Both the position numbers and the translations under genes were made by a program. From the NCBI GenBank assembly GCA_964429995.1, contig CAYSDY010000002.1, forward strand, positions 62,001 through 126,000: 64,000 nt of DNA. The letters are read 5' to 3'. The notes under the pieces were generated by a model. The model saw only the letters and a program-made list of their open reading frames with translations. It had not been told where the DNA came from and did not search any database. The stretch comes from UBA583 sp964429995. GTDB lineage: Archaea > Nanobdellota > Nanobdellia > Woesearchaeales > UBA583. Numbering within the stretch: the stretch's first letter is position 1; each line of letters begins with the position of its first letter. This document shows positions 16,993 to 26,765 of the stretch, piece by piece.

Positions 16993-19233
16993 TTATTTTG
17001 TACTTATTATTATTGGGTTTTGTATCTGTAGGTTATCGTTTTTTAATCCTTTTGAGTTTACAGGGATTATGTTATCAATCATTATTTTTTCAATATTTTC
17101 TTCAAAATCACATATTTGTGTTGTTGAGGTTATTGTTTTTGCAATTGGAGTAGTTGAACCATCATCTTTTATAATTCTTCCATTAATAATTAATTTTGCT
17201 ATGTTTTCATTTTCATTTGATGTCCATTGAAGGTATATTTTATTGCCTGTTATTTTGTAATTTGGTTCTAATATTGAATATGAGTCAGAACTTGGAGCTT
17301 TGTTTGCAGATATTTTTATGTTGTTTATTCTAAAAGGTTTTATATCAAAAGGTGATGATTCAACAATCTTATATATTGTTAAGTCTTGGTTTTGTATAAT
17401 TTCAAAATACTTATCTATTCTTGTTGTTGAAATTATTCCTTTGTCTGCTATATTGTAGGATACAAGTATTACATCATAAAGTTTATCATTTTCAAGATTT
17501 AAAGAATTGCTAAATAATTCTGAATATAAAAAAGTTGCACCCTGAAAGGCATTATGGTTTTTATCAGAAGTTATTATTATGTTTAAATTTTTTTCATCAT
17601 CAAGTTTTATTTTATTTTTACCGCTGTAATAATGGCAATTGCTCGCTTCTATGCAATATGGTTTAAATTCTCCTTTGGCAGACTTATCTATTATGTATAT
17701 GTCAAAATATGAAAAATCATTTGCATTATAATCTCTTAATTTTACCCATAAAGATTTTTCAAAATTATATATGTTTCCTGTTATTGTATTTTGTTCATTT
17801 TCTGTTGGAGGAGTTGGACCTAATACTTTTGTTGTTTGTATGGTTTTTCCTTTTTTATCTATATCTTCAACAAAATAATTGTACTTATCATCCACGGCAA
17901 ACACATAAACGTATACGGTTGAAGAATCAAATCTTGAATAGGTCTTTGATGAGTCGTAAAATTGATAAAGGTTGATATTTTTGTAGGCTTGAGAATCTAA
18001 TTCTATAAAATTATCATTGGAAGATAATATAAGATTTATTCCTTTTAAATCATCAGAATAGAAATACCTGTTTTTCTGAGAGTCTATGTATCCTGTATCT
18101 GTGTATGATGATGGAATTTGTGATTTTTTAAGAAGATCTATAAATTTTTCATTATATTGATTATTTTTTGATAAAAAATTTTCTGTTGAATAAAAAATTG
18201 CATACTGAGATATTTTATCATTTTTTAGTGGTTTTGTAATTTTTACATTTATTGTGTCATCAAGATTTAAAGAATTGCTTAATTCAAATGAGACATCTGC
18301 AAGAGGAATATTGTCTTTTAATATTATTGCAAAACTTAATTCATCTTTTATAGATTTTTTACCTTTGATTTTTATATCAAGTCCGAAATATTCTGTTTTT
18401 GTTTTTTTAGATATTTCATCAATAAAAGTCATGGAAATATCGTTGTTTTCAAAAAAGAGAGGACTGTTTTCTGATATTATTTCCTTTAGTCTTTTTTCCA
18501 TACATTCTAGTTCATTCTTATTATCTTCTCTTATGCATTTTGGGATGCTTGTTTTAAAATCAGAAGGGATTTTTGATATTGCTTGTGTTAATGCTGATAT
18601 ATCTAGTAGATATTGAGAAAAATCATTACTGTTCTCATAATTGAATGTATATGTGCTTGATATTGTGTCTGTTGAAATTTCTATGTCTTTTTTAATATTT
18701 ATGTTTATTTTGTTTTCATGTTCTTTTACTTCTATTTGATAATTGTTGTCCTTAAAACTTTCTTTTATTTGTTTTTCAATGTGTTGCGTAAATTTTTCGT
18801 TTATATTACCCAAGAATTCAGGAAGGCAGTTTGAGTATTTTTTAACATTTTCCTCTTTGTTGTTATAATCTTCATTTATCTGGTTATACCATAAATTTTT
18901 GTTATCTAACCTGCATGTTATAAGTTTTTCAAGATCATTTTCGCTACGTTCTAACATCTGGTTTGTGTTTGCACCTAGTGAACTGATAAAATTGTTTTTT
19001 GATATTGTGGTTATTCTTGATACTTCTTTTTTTATAAAAAAGGTTTCTGCAGATGAGTTTGAAACAAGAATGTCAAAGGTTAATATGTTTTCCTTAATAT
19101 CTGTTTTTTTATCAGCACTTCCCATTGGAAAATTTATTCTTAGATTGAAAATAAAAAATAATACCAATATAAATACTGCCATAAGACTGAAAAAAGCTAT
19201 TCCTTTCTTGTTGTTTTTTATATGTTTTACCAT
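16993..19233 (-). CDS. Large pilin-like/secreted protein with N-terminal helix
   Basis: A 746-residue protein with the start MVKHIKNNKKGIAFFSLMAV, a basic stretch then one hydrophobic helix (residues about 10-30), i.e. a pilin-like or signal-anchor N-terminus, followed by a long extracellular region. Helical residues 35-230 contain C/E-rich segments; the C-terminal half is beta-rich with fibronectin-like strands (YKITGNKIYLQWTSNENENI resembles a FN3 edge). No catalytic motif was seen. It is the last gene of an operon 21621-16993: the preceding gene stops two bases before its ATG. Probably a surface or pilus component; not assigned to a named family. Confidence 0.75.
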   Translation of the reverse strand: MVKHIKNNKKGIAFFSLMAVFILVLFFIFNLRINFPMGSADKKTDIKENILTFDILVSNSSAETFFIKKEVSRITTISKNNFISSLGANTNQMLERSENDLEKLITCRLDNKNLWYNQINEDYNNKEENVKKYSNCLPEFLGNINEKFTQHIEKQIKESFKDNNYQIEVKEHENKININIKKDIEISTDTISSTYTFNYENSNDFSQYLLDISALTQAISKIPSDFKTSIPKCIREDNKNELECMEKRLKEIISENSPLFFENNDISMTFIDEISKKTKTEYFGLDIKIKGKKSIKDELSFAIILKDNIPLADVSFELSNSLNLDDTINVKITKPLKNDKISQYAIFYSTENFLSKNNQYNEKFIDLLKKSQIPSSYTDTGYIDSQKNRYFYSDDLKGINLILSSNDNFIELDSQAYKNINLYQFYDSSKTYSRFDSSTVYVYVFAVDDKYNYFVEDIDKKGKTIQTTKVLGPTPPTENEQNTITGNIYNFEKSLWVKLRDYNANDFSYFDIYIIDKSAKGEFKPYCIEASNCHYYSGKNKIKLDDEKNLNIIITSDKNHNAFQGATFLYSELFSNSLNLENDKLYDVILVSYNIADKGIISTTRIDKYFEIIQNQDLTIYKIVESSPFDIKPFRINNIKISANKAPSSDSYSILEPNYKITGNKIYLQWTSNENENIAKLIINGRIIKDDGSTTPIAKTITSTTQICDFEENIEKIMIDNIIPVNSKGLKNDNLQIQNPIIISTK

Positions 19234-19235
19234 TT

Positions 19236-19844
19236 TTAAATTGCCCTTAACTTGTCTATATCATAATTGATTATATTATTTGCATCATCTGCTATAGATG
19301 GTCTGAAATAGACTATTACATAATTTTGATTGTTGTTTTTTATATAATAAAAATAATTTTTGTTTATTATGTAATGATTTAGATTTGGGATTTTTTGATT
19401 TTCATATTCTATTAGTAAAAGATTGCTTTTGGATGTTAAGAATGCATTTTTATTGTTGTTGTATGCAAACAATACAAAATAATCTAGTGATGATTCTGAA
19501 TCTAGAGGATTTGCATACGTGTTTAGATAATCAGATCTTGTTTTTTCTATTGCTTCTTTTATTTTGTCATTTATTTCTGCTTGAGATAATAGATCGATTA
19601 CTTTGTATTTTTGATCATTTTTAAGACCTGCTTCTTCTAAGTATTTTTCATCTACCTGTTTATTTAGGAATGTGTATATGAAAAGAGAAGGATACTCATA
19701 AGATATTTCAGGGATTATATTTTCAAACCCATTTTTAGTGTCATAAAAAGAACTGGATAATACAAACAATATTATGCCGATAAAGAGTAATGAAAAAACG
19801 ATGGTTATAAGTTCTGTGTTTATCTCAGCTTTTTTTTGAATCAT
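19236..19844 (-). CDS. Pilin-like membrane protein
   Basis: I chose the ATG at 19844 (MIQKKAEINTELITIV, 202 residues), one base after the preceding stop; an upstream in-frame ATG at 19865 would overlap that gene by 20 bases. The N-terminus has KKAEI then a hydrophobic helix (LITIVFSLLFIGIILFVLSS), the layout of a class III signal peptide with a conserved Glu five residues into the mature part, as in type IV pilins. The remaining 165 residues are alpha/beta without cysteines. Middle gene of the three-gene operon with 16993 and 19846. Minor pilin or assembly partner is an inference. Confidence 0.7.
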   Translation of the reverse strand: MIQKKAEINTELITIVFSLLFIGIILFVLSSSFYDTKNGFENIIPEISYEYPSLFIYTFLNKQVDEKYLEEAGLKNDQKYKVIDLLSQAEINDKIKEAIEKTRSDYLNTYANPLDSESSLDYFVLFAYNNNKNAFLTSKSNLLLIEYENQKIPNLNHYIINKNYFYYIKNNNQNYVIVYFRPSIADDANNIINYDIDKLRAI

Positions 19845-19845
19845 T

Positions 19846-21621
19846 TTAGTATTGTATAAAACCATGCGATTTTTTATAAATTGTATATATTTTCCAAGTA
19901 TCCTCTAATGCTTTTAGCTGATTTTCAACGATTTTATTTTCAATATCTTTAGGTGAACCATGCGTAGTTTCTTCTTTTTTGTTGGCAAATATGTTTATGT
20001 TTGGGAAAAGTGGCCTAAAAGCTTCCCATAAGCCAACTATAGGGCTTAAAAGAAGTGAGTCTTTTATTGATGTTTTTTCTTTATCATTTTTTTTATCATC
20101 TTTTTTTTCTATTTTTTTAAGGTCTAATTTTTCTGTTTCAAAATCATAATCAGAAAGATATTTTAAAAGATCTTCTTTTACAGCAGAGATTTCTGAAACA
20201 AAAGTTTCAAGAACATCAAGCATTTTTGCTTTCATTTGTTCTCTGTATGATGCTATTTCAACCAAATCCCAGCAATAACCATGGAATTCTATAAGATTTA
20301 TCATGTATGGAACCATTTGCGGTCCTTGTTGAGTTTGCATTTGTTCACTTCTTCTTTTTTGTGAGAATTCAAGTTCAATTATTGGAAAATTTTTTATGCA
20401 TTGTTTTGGGATTTTTACTGCTTTTTTTGTTTTAAATTCTTTTGCGGATATTTCTTTATTGCATTGAACAAATAAATATTCTGTTTCACCTTTACTGTTT
20501 TTTTCACTTCCTGTAATAAATCCACTTATTTTTTCTTTGCCTAGTTCTTTAACAAAATCATAACTTGAATCATATCCTTTAGTTGATATTGTTGGTTCTT
20601 CTACATATAATCCAAAAGGCATAAATTCTACATCTTTTATACCATATCCTGCTCTTGCAAATCCTTGAATTCCTAATGTTCTTATGAATGCATATGAAAA
20701 ATCCAAAAGTCCTGAAAATTCGTAATTTTCCATTTCAAAACCATGATAAAAATTTTTTTTATCAAATCCTTCCGATTTTCTATGAATTTCGAATAATAAA
20801 GGTTTCATGAATTCTATGTACATCTGTATTTGTGAATAAAATTGCCTTAAAGTTGCTTTTTTGATTCCAAATGTTACTTCAATTTCTTTTATTGCAGAAG
20901 GTAACCATGCATAAAACCTGTATAAGAAATTATTTAATACTCTTTTAAGTCCTATTGTTACATCAAGTTTTGATATTATTTCATTTAATTGTTCTTCAAT
21001 TGTTTTATTACTACATAACGGATCTTCTATGTTAATTGCAAAGAATAGATCAGGTAATCTTACATAATCAAGACCACCTTCTGCTTCACTTTTCTGAATT
21101 TGCCATAGCCTTCCAGAATCTTTTTCCATTACCCATTTGTCTTTAAGATTGGAAATTACCATATTTCTTTCATTTTTGAATTTTTCAATTTTGTTTTTAT
21201 CAGGATTGTCTTTTTTATTTTCCTCTAAAATATTATTATCGTTTTCTATTATGGTTTGCATCATTGAATGATAATAATCAGTTTCCTTAACTTCTTTAAG
21301 AAGTGGCAAAAGATGTACTTTTATAAGCTGAATAAGCTGATTTAAATTTTCCTGAAATGCTCTTATACTGTTGCCCCTACCCTGTCTTAAACCTGTTCCA
21401 AATTGTGAAGATTCACTAAAATAATGGTAATCTTCAAGTTTAATTGTATTGTATCCTTTTCCTGTATAGTATGGAAAGTTAAAAAACCAATAATATGATT
21501 CTGTAATGTCCTTATTATGCCCTTCAAAACGAAGAGATAAATTTATTATTGCAGAAGATGGCTTGATATTTGATGCTATTTTTTTTGAAGGCCTAAGTAT
21601 ACTTAGAGAGTCATTATACAT
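19846..21621 (-). CDS. Large helical hypothetical protein, first gene of pilin-like operon
   Basis: A 591-residue protein not recognised. No signal peptide or obvious membrane helix. Residues 1-80 carry aromatic, beta-like segments (YYWFFNFPYYTGKGYNTIKL); residues 85-150 and 240-330 are predicted helical (RAFQENLNQLIQLIKVHLL); residues about 440-510 include another long helix followed by a Lys-rich, probably disordered stretch (KKIEKKDDKKNDKEKT). Coupled to two pilin-like proteins downstream (1-base spacing), so a cytoplasmic or peripheral component of the same surface structure is plausible. A kinase-like gene lies 57 bases upstream on the same strand. Confidence 0.7.
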   Translation of the reverse strand: MYNDSLSILRPSKKIASNIKPSSAIINLSLRFEGHNKDITESYYWFFNFPYYTGKGYNTIKLEDYHYFSESSQFGTGLRQGRGNSIRAFQENLNQLIQLIKVHLLPLLKEVKETDYYHSMMQTIIENDNNILEENKKDNPDKNKIEKFKNERNMVISNLKDKWVMEKDSGRLWQIQKSEAEGGLDYVRLPDLFFAINIEDPLCSNKTIEEQLNEIISKLDVTIGLKRVLNNFLYRFYAWLPSAIKEIEVTFGIKKATLRQFYSQIQMYIEFMKPLLFEIHRKSEGFDKKNFYHGFEMENYEFSGLLDFSYAFIRTLGIQGFARAGYGIKDVEFMPFGLYVEEPTISTKGYDSSYDFVKELGKEKISGFITGSEKNSKGETEYLFVQCNKEISAKEFKTKKAVKIPKQCIKNFPIIELEFSQKRRSEQMQTQQGPQMVPYMINLIEFHGYCWDLVEIASYREQMKAKMLDVLETFVSEISAVKEDLLKYLSDYDFETEKLDLKKIEKKDDKKNDKEKTSIKDSLLLSPIVGLWEAFRPLFPNINIFANKKEETTHGSPKDIENKIVENQLKALEDTWKIYTIYKKSHGFIQY

Positions 21622-21678
21622 AAAACATATTTAACATATTCTTTTTTAGTAGTTTGTTTTTAACTTTATAGGGAAAAA

Positions 21679-22614
21679 TTATGATATAAAAAAATTGTTA
21701 TCATTTTTTTCAAGTATGCTTATTCCTAATTCTTTTCTGTCTGACATAATATATTTTGATGCCATTCTTATTCTTAGTAAACTATCCCAAAAATCAATAG
21801 TTTTAAGGTAATACTTTATTCTTGTTTTTGGAAATTGGTTTATGTATATTTGTGCTAATTTATCATTGGTACATATTTTATACTTAGGCTTTCCAGAACA
21901 TGCTTTATGAAGTGAATATCCAAATGGCATAAGACCAAATGCTTCTTCATCTATAAAATAGATATTTGACTTTTTTGACTTGATTATGTTATTTATTCCT
22001 ATGTCCTGATGATCAAATACAGGAATTATGACAGTAGGAAAATTATCTAGAAGATCTTTTTTGTATTGATTTGATAATGTTTCTAAGTTGTTTTTTGATA
22101 AAAAATTGCAACACTCATCTATAAGATAGTACAATTTTTTTTTTAATTCTTCTTCATATTCAGGAAAAGATTTTTTTGTTATTTTGGCATGTGTTTTTGC
22201 AACTTTTGTTATATCTTTTGTTGAATCTCTATTGATTATTGATCCGTTTATGTAATCAGATATTACAATATTTTGGTATTGAAATGCAAAGCCACTAAAA
22301 TCGTATTTTGTTGTGTTATACATGTATATTATATTTTGACATATTGATTTTGCCTGTTCTAAACTATTGCAAACTCTTAATTTTAATTTTTTATAAGGAT
22401 GCTTTTTTGATTTTATCATTAAAACTCTGTTAGAATTTAAATTAACATTTTGATTGCAGTTCTTTTTATCTGTTTGAAATATTAATGGCATTACTATTTT
22501 TATATCTATTTTATTAAGTTCTTCTTCTATATTTGACTGGTTTATGTTAGAATTTATGATTCCTAAATCTTTTTTGTGATGTATATCAAAAAAATAACTG
22601 TAATGCGGTATCAT
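21679..22614 (-). CDS. APH/choline-kinase-fold protein kinase-like phosphotransferase
   Basis: A 311-residue protein whose C-terminal half has the catalytic signature of the aminoglycoside phosphotransferase/choline kinase group: FDHQDIGINNII at 200-211 (Brenner motif HxD....N, here with Asp201-His202-Gln203-Asp204 and Asn209) and IYFIDEEAFG at 218-227 (the metal-binding Asp222). The N-terminal lobe is divergent: LMIKSKKHPYKKLKLRV may supply the ATP-binding Lys. The end SLHKACSGKPKYKI and following helices fit the C-lobe. Substrate unknown; homologues phosphorylate small molecules or proteins. A TATA box (TTTATAAATC on the minus strand at about 22658-22667) precedes it by 45 bases. Confidence 0.65.
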   Translation of the reverse strand: MIPHYSYFFDIHHKKDLGIINSNINQSNIEEELNKIDIKIVMPLIFQTDKKNCNQNVNLNSNRVLMIKSKKHPYKKLKLRVCNSLEQAKSICQNIIYMYNTTKYDFSGFAFQYQNIVISDYINGSIINRDSTKDITKVAKTHAKITKKSFPEYEEELKKKLYYLIDECCNFLSKNNLETLSNQYKKDLLDNFPTVIIPVFDHQDIGINNIIKSKKSNIYFIDEEAFGLMPFGYSLHKACSGKPKYKICTNDKLAQIYINQFPKTRIKYYLKTIDFWDSLLRIRMASKYIMSDRKELGISILEKNDNNFFIS

Positions 22615-22916
22615 TTTGTGTTTTTAGTTAATTTGTTCTATATTGGAAACATGTTTGATTTATAAATTTTGTTAAAAATATAAGCTAGTTGCATAAATGC
22701 TCATAAAATTATTTTTTAAATTTTAAAATTCAATTTATTTATAATAAAGAACATTTTTTGAAAAAAAATTGTTTTATTTGCTGAAAATTTTTAATCATTG
22801 ATTAAAAATAGGTTTATGTAACTAACTTTAAAAATATGTGATTGATAAATTTGTAACACTTGTGACACTGCAAAGCAAACAAAAGTTTTATAAATAAATG
22901 ATAATAATACTTAATT
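22615..22916. other. AT-rich intergenic region with palindrome and promoters
   Basis: Noncoding. It contains the minus-strand TATA of the kinase-like gene (about 22658-22667), a 21-base perfect palindrome at 22788-22808 (TTTTTAATCA / TGATTAAAAA around one T), and a plus-strand TATA box TTTATAAATA at 22887-22896 belonging to the hairpin RNA candidate that begins near 22917. No protein-coding frame was found. Confidence 0.5.
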
Positions 22917-22976
22917 ACTTAGGGTTCTTTGATTACAATAAATTGAAAATCAGAAACCCTAAGTGATATTTTTTGA
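22917..22976 (+). ncRNA. Candidate small hairpin RNA with own promoter
   Basis: A TATA box (22887-22896) is centred 26 bases before 22917, where a 10-bp stem begins (ACTTAGGGTT with AACCCTAAGT ending 22964). Inside is a second helix (TGATT with AATCA) closed by a 13-base A-rich loop, with a small internal loop between. The hairpin is followed by TGATATTTTTTGATTTT, a U-rich tail such as archaeal transcription ends on. The GC-rich stem stands out in AT-rich DNA. Predicted product about 60 nucleotides. It has no box C/D or H/ACA signature that I could see. It converges with pheT (stop at 22998), so it could also act as a bidirectional terminator or antisense to the pheT 3' end. Confidence 0.45.
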
Positions 22977-22997
22977 TTTTAAAATAAGAGTTTAGAT

Positions 22998-24695
22998 TTA
23001 TTTTGTTATTTTCAGTAAATCCATGAGTTTTTCAGTGTTTATTTCAAGAACGCTTACAGGGACAAGGATTCCAAAATTATTTAGCACTAAAGGATTAAGT
23101 TCTCCTATAAAACCTATGTGTTCGTCATATACAAAGATATCTGCCTGTCTTCCTTCTATCATGAATTTGTGATTGCAATCTTTAAGTACAAAATTTATCT
23201 GATTTAAATAGAATAAAGTGTCAAGCACATTTTTTACATCTGTGTAATTAGCTTTTATGTCTGCTATTGCAACTGCTAAATGTAATTGATTGATAGCTTT
23301 TGTTTCTGCTAAAGAATCTGGTTGTATTGTAAAGCCTGATTCAAAAACCTTTTGTGGATACTTATTTTTTCTGTTTATGTTTAGTGATGTAAGAATTTCA
23401 GGCAAAACATTGATTCGTAACATATTAAGCCCTTGTTCTTTACTGTCTGTTAATTCTACATAAGATGTGTTATCTGTTTCTATTAGCATATTTTCTAACT
23501 GTATTTTTTTTGATGTAAGCATATATGTGTATAATTCTAAAAAACCCATTCCTGTGAGTGTGTTTATTATGTTTTCACAAAACAAAGATCTTTTAGATAA
23601 TTCTCCTACAGATGATATTTTAGGAACTACAGGTTCTATGTTATTATACCCATAACCTCTTGCAATATCATCGGCTATATCATTTTCATGCCAGATATCT
23701 GTTTTAAAACAGGGTATTTCAAGTGTTAATATGTCTTGGTTAAAATCTTTTAATTCAAACATCATTTTGTTACAGTATTTTTCTATTTCTTTGGCAGAAA
23801 TATCTATTCCTATAAGTTTTTTAATATAATCAAGTCCTATGTTTTCAGTGTATGGATCAAGATTTAACCTGTATGTAAAATTATCATCTTCATATACAAC
23901 ATCTATTGCTTCAGCTTTTGCTCCCATATCAATAAATGAAGTTACAAGTACTTTTAGAACATTATCAAGATGTTTAAGATTATATCCAGAACATTCTACA
24001 AAAAGATCTTTATGAACTCTTTCAACTTTTCCTGTTTCTTGTGAATTAATTATAGGAGGCATACTTAGCACTCTATCTTTATTATCGTAAAATACCGGAT
24101 ATTTTTTAAAATCATCTAAAAGATGAGAATATTTTTTACCTGTTTCATGCATTTTAAGTATTTGATTGCCGTCTAAAGGTGAATTATATCCAAGAGGTGT
24201 AAATATTATTTCTTCAGGAAGTTTTGATGTATATGTTATTGGAAATTCTATTTTATCCATTGGGTATATTCCTATTGCAACTTTTTTTCTGCCTCTGCCA
24301 AATGAATCATGTATTTTTTCCTGGATTTTTATCATTTCTTCTAAAAATTCATCAGTCATAGGTACATCCTTTAGCATTGCAGCAACAGTTTTAGGCCTTG
24401 ACTCTTTAGCTTCTTTTTTAACAAAAAGATTTAATCCGCCATATTCTATCTGATATTTTGGGATTTTTGTTTCTAGTTCTTTGTAGTACTTTATTGCACG
24501 TGCTATTCCTATGGTTGATACCATATCCATTTTTTCTGCGGTTATCTCAATTTTTAATTCTTTGTCATTTCCTATATCTGTTTCATCTTTTATGTCCATT
24601 CCAAGATCTAAAAGTGCCTGTTTTATTTCCTCAAGTTCAAGGTTTTTACCTATATAATAATTAATTTCTGATAGTTTTGAATATACATATACCAT
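22998..24695 (-). CDS. pheT: Phenylalanyl-tRNA synthetase beta subunit
   Basis: Structural and editing subunit of the (alpha-beta)2 enzyme that charges tRNA-Phe. The 565-residue length is the archaeal/eukaryotic short form without the bacterial EMAP domain. Recognisable parts: an N-terminal MVYVYSKLSEINYYIGKNL, the B3/4 editing region around GYNSPLDGNQILKMHETGKKY and FVECSGYNLKHLDNVLKVL, B5 (LNLDPYTENIGLDYIKKLIG, IPCFKTDIWHENDIADDIARGYGYNNI), and the catalytic-like C-terminal domain (NINRKNKYPQKVFESG, FIGELNPLVLNNFGI). It begins one base after pheS ends, so both subunits come from one message. Confidence 0.97.
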   Translation of the reverse strand: MVYVYSKLSEINYYIGKNLELEEIKQALLDLGMDIKDETDIGNDKELKIEITAEKMDMVSTIGIARAIKYYKELETKIPKYQIEYGGLNLFVKKEAKESRPKTVAAMLKDVPMTDEFLEEMIKIQEKIHDSFGRGRKKVAIGIYPMDKIEFPITYTSKLPEEIIFTPLGYNSPLDGNQILKMHETGKKYSHLLDDFKKYPVFYDNKDRVLSMPPIINSQETGKVERVHKDLFVECSGYNLKHLDNVLKVLVTSFIDMGAKAEAIDVVYEDDNFTYRLNLDPYTENIGLDYIKKLIGIDISAKEIEKYCNKMMFELKDFNQDILTLEIPCFKTDIWHENDIADDIARGYGYNNIEPVVPKISSVGELSKRSLFCENIINTLTGMGFLELYTYMLTSKKIQLENMLIETDNTSYVELTDSKEQGLNMLRINVLPEILTSLNINRKNKYPQKVFESGFTIQPDSLAETKAINQLHLAVAIADIKANYTDVKNVLDTLFYLNQINFVLKDCNHKFMIEGRQADIFVYDEHIGFIGELNPLVLNNFGILVPVSVLEINTEKLMDLLKITK

Positions 24696-24696
24696 T

Positions 24697-26256
24697 TTAT
24701 CTTATAATCTCCCTTCTCATAGTTTTTCTTGTTTTAAGCCATTCAAAATCACATGTGTAACCAGTTAATTCACGCATAGAGTTTTTTCCTGCAAGAAGTG
24801 TTGCAATTCTGCTAGCTCCCATTCCCCAGGCAATTATACTTTTGTTTTCAAGTCCTAATGGTTTTAGTGTTTCTTTTCTAAAAATTCCTGAATTAATTAA
24901 TGCATACCATTTATTCATTTGAGGATCATAATAATGTGCTTCCATTGATGGTTCTGTGTATGGATTAAAAGTTGGTTTAAATCTTATCTTATCTATTCCT
25001 AATTTTGCGTAATATTCTTTTATGAATCCCATAAGATTTGCTAATGATAGATCATCTCCTATTATAAATCCTTCTGCCTGAAAGAACTCTGCAAGATGTG
25101 TTACATCTATTGCTTCATTTCTAAAGTTATTTGCAACATAAAAATATTTTCCATTTATATCCTCTCCTTCTTTATATTTTTTAGATAGTTCGTATAATTG
25201 TCTAAAGCTTGTTGCAGTTGAGTGTGTTCTTAACAATCTTTTTTTGGCAATATCAATACTCCATTCCCCTTCTAGAGTATGTGATTTGTTTAGACCTTTT
25301 TCATGCATTTGTTTAACTTTTTCTGCAAGTTCACAAGGAATTTCTGCTTCTCCATTAAGATAAAAAGTATCTTGTTCTTCTCTTGCTGGATGATCTTGTG
25401 GTATCCACATTATATCCATGTTCCAGAATGCACTTTCAACCATTGGTCCTGACATTTCCTTAAAACCCATTTCAACAAAAATATTGCTCAATATATTGTT
25501 TGATTCGTGCATTGGGTGTCTTCTTCCTATGTTTGAAATAGATGTTTTAGCATTTATGTTATAATGCCTGAACTCTTTATTTTGCCATGTGTCATATTTT
25601 ATCATGTCTGTTGTAAGAGTATCTATAAGATCTAGGTTTGGATATTTTCTTATAAGTTCTTTTGCAATTTCTTCTCCTTTTAATGATAATGTGTATCTTG
25701 TATCTTTTTGCTTTACTTTTTTTAAAAAACCTTTTCTTTGTTTAAAAACTTCATATAATTCGGTTTGTTCTTTAGTTAATAATTTCTCATTTATTGGTTT
25801 TTCAAATAGGAAAAGACGATTCCTGTTATTATCTATGTATGTTTTTGTTAATTCATTAGAACTTAATTGTAATTCTTTTTCTTTATTTGTTATAGAACAT
25901 AGTTCTTTTTGCCTTATAAAGCCAATTACAGAATTTATTACTTCTTTTTCCATATTGATTTCTGATATTTTTTTAGGTTTATCCAATATGGCTTTTAGTA
26001 TTTTTACTTCAGGAAGATCATCATTTACAAACTTTAAACCAAGCTTGTCTAATGCTATGTAATCATATTCAAGAACCTGTGGAATTACAAGATTTTTTTC
26101 TATTAGCATATTAAGTCCTGTTATGGTTTCAGCAATAGATAATCCATCTGAATTCTTACATATCTTTTGTGCTGTTTCAAGCTTTACTAGTGGAAGAATT
26201 TTTCTTTCTAGATGATGCATTGAGTAAATCTGTTTTTTTATGTTTAACTCGCTCAT
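24697..26256 (-). CDS. pheS: Phenylalanyl-tRNA synthetase alpha subunit
   Basis: Catalytic subunit of PheRS. The 519-residue protein has the archaeal architecture: N-terminal winged-helix modules (1-200), then the class II core with motif 1 around GRRHPMHESNNILSNIFVEMGF, motif 2 FYVANNFRNEAIDVTHLAEFFQAEG and motif 3 GINWGMGASRI-like NKSIIAWGMGASRIATLLAG. MEAHYYDPQMNKWYALINSG lies in the Phe pocket region. First gene of the pheST operon; upstream there is a minus-strand TATA-like TATTTATATAC about 15-25 bases before the ATG and, 76 bases upstream, one copy of the 102-bp repeated element. tRNA-Phe, its substrate, is encoded 1.2 kb away. Confidence 0.97.
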   Translation of the reverse strand: MSELNIKKQIYSMHHLERKILPLVKLETAQKICKNSDGLSIAETITGLNMLIEKNLVIPQVLEYDYIALDKLGLKFVNDDLPEVKILKAILDKPKKISEINMEKEVINSVIGFIRQKELCSITNKEKELQLSSNELTKTYIDNNRNRLFLFEKPINEKLLTKEQTELYEVFKQRKGFLKKVKQKDTRYTLSLKGEEIAKELIRKYPNLDLIDTLTTDMIKYDTWQNKEFRHYNINAKTSISNIGRRHPMHESNNILSNIFVEMGFKEMSGPMVESAFWNMDIMWIPQDHPAREEQDTFYLNGEAEIPCELAEKVKQMHEKGLNKSHTLEGEWSIDIAKKRLLRTHSTATSFRQLYELSKKYKEGEDINGKYFYVANNFRNEAIDVTHLAEFFQAEGFIIGDDLSLANLMGFIKEYYAKLGIDKIRFKPTFNPYTEPSMEAHYYDPQMNKWYALINSGIFRKETLKPLGLENKSIIAWGMGASRIATLLAGKNSMRELTGYTCDFEWLKTRKTMRREIIR

Positions 26257-26765
26257 ATAAAGTATATAAATATTTTTTATTTAAATTTTTTTGTTATTTT
26301 CTCTTAATGTTATGCAATTTTTAATATAGGGTTGTAAAAAACCTATAAAACAAAAATCGCAAAATTTGAGTTATTCCTATGAATAAATGATGGGGTATTT
26401 ATCACTCAATTTTTTTTACTGCAATTTTTGATCATTCCTTTGAATATTAAAGCACAGAGTAGTTGAGTATTCAAAAGAATAAATTTGGAATTGAACTTGT
26501 TCAATTAGGGCTTGTAAGGCTTTTTTGATAACACTCTTCTGAGAATTTTTTTGGGTTTTTTTAAAATTCTCAATATAATATCATGAATTCCTTTTTACAT
26601 TTTTTAAAATTATGATGTATGAAGATACAAGCCAATATGGTTCAGATTTAAAATTAATTGATTTTTTCTAATTTTAAAAGATAATAATTCAAAGTTCTTT
26701 GTCATTTAAATCAGCGAATACTTATCTTTATATAGCTTGTTAAAAATCAAAATATTAATATAAAA
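26257..26765. other. Divergent intergenic region with repeat and several dyads
   Basis: Noncoding 509-bp region between pheS and the repeat-containing pilin-like gene. It holds a 102-bp element (26332-26433), a minus-strand hairpin with 13-pair stem at about 26437-26480 (TTTGAATA with TATTCAAA), a perfect 18-base palindrome AATTGAACTTGTTCAATT at 26489-26506, a hairpin GAGAATTTT/AAAATTCTC at 26541-26571, and a TATA-like CTTTATATAGC near 26728 for the gene at 26766. No open frame of interest. Confidence 0.55.
26332..26433 (-). repeat. 102-bp repeated leader element, copy A
   Basis: Matches the reverse complement of 34086-34187 with about two mismatches over 102 bases. Read on the minus strand it lies 76 bases upstream of the pheS start. 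Inside is a hairpin core with TTGAGT/ACTCAA outer stem and ATAAAT/ATTTAT inner stem around ACCCCATC. Confidence 0.8.
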
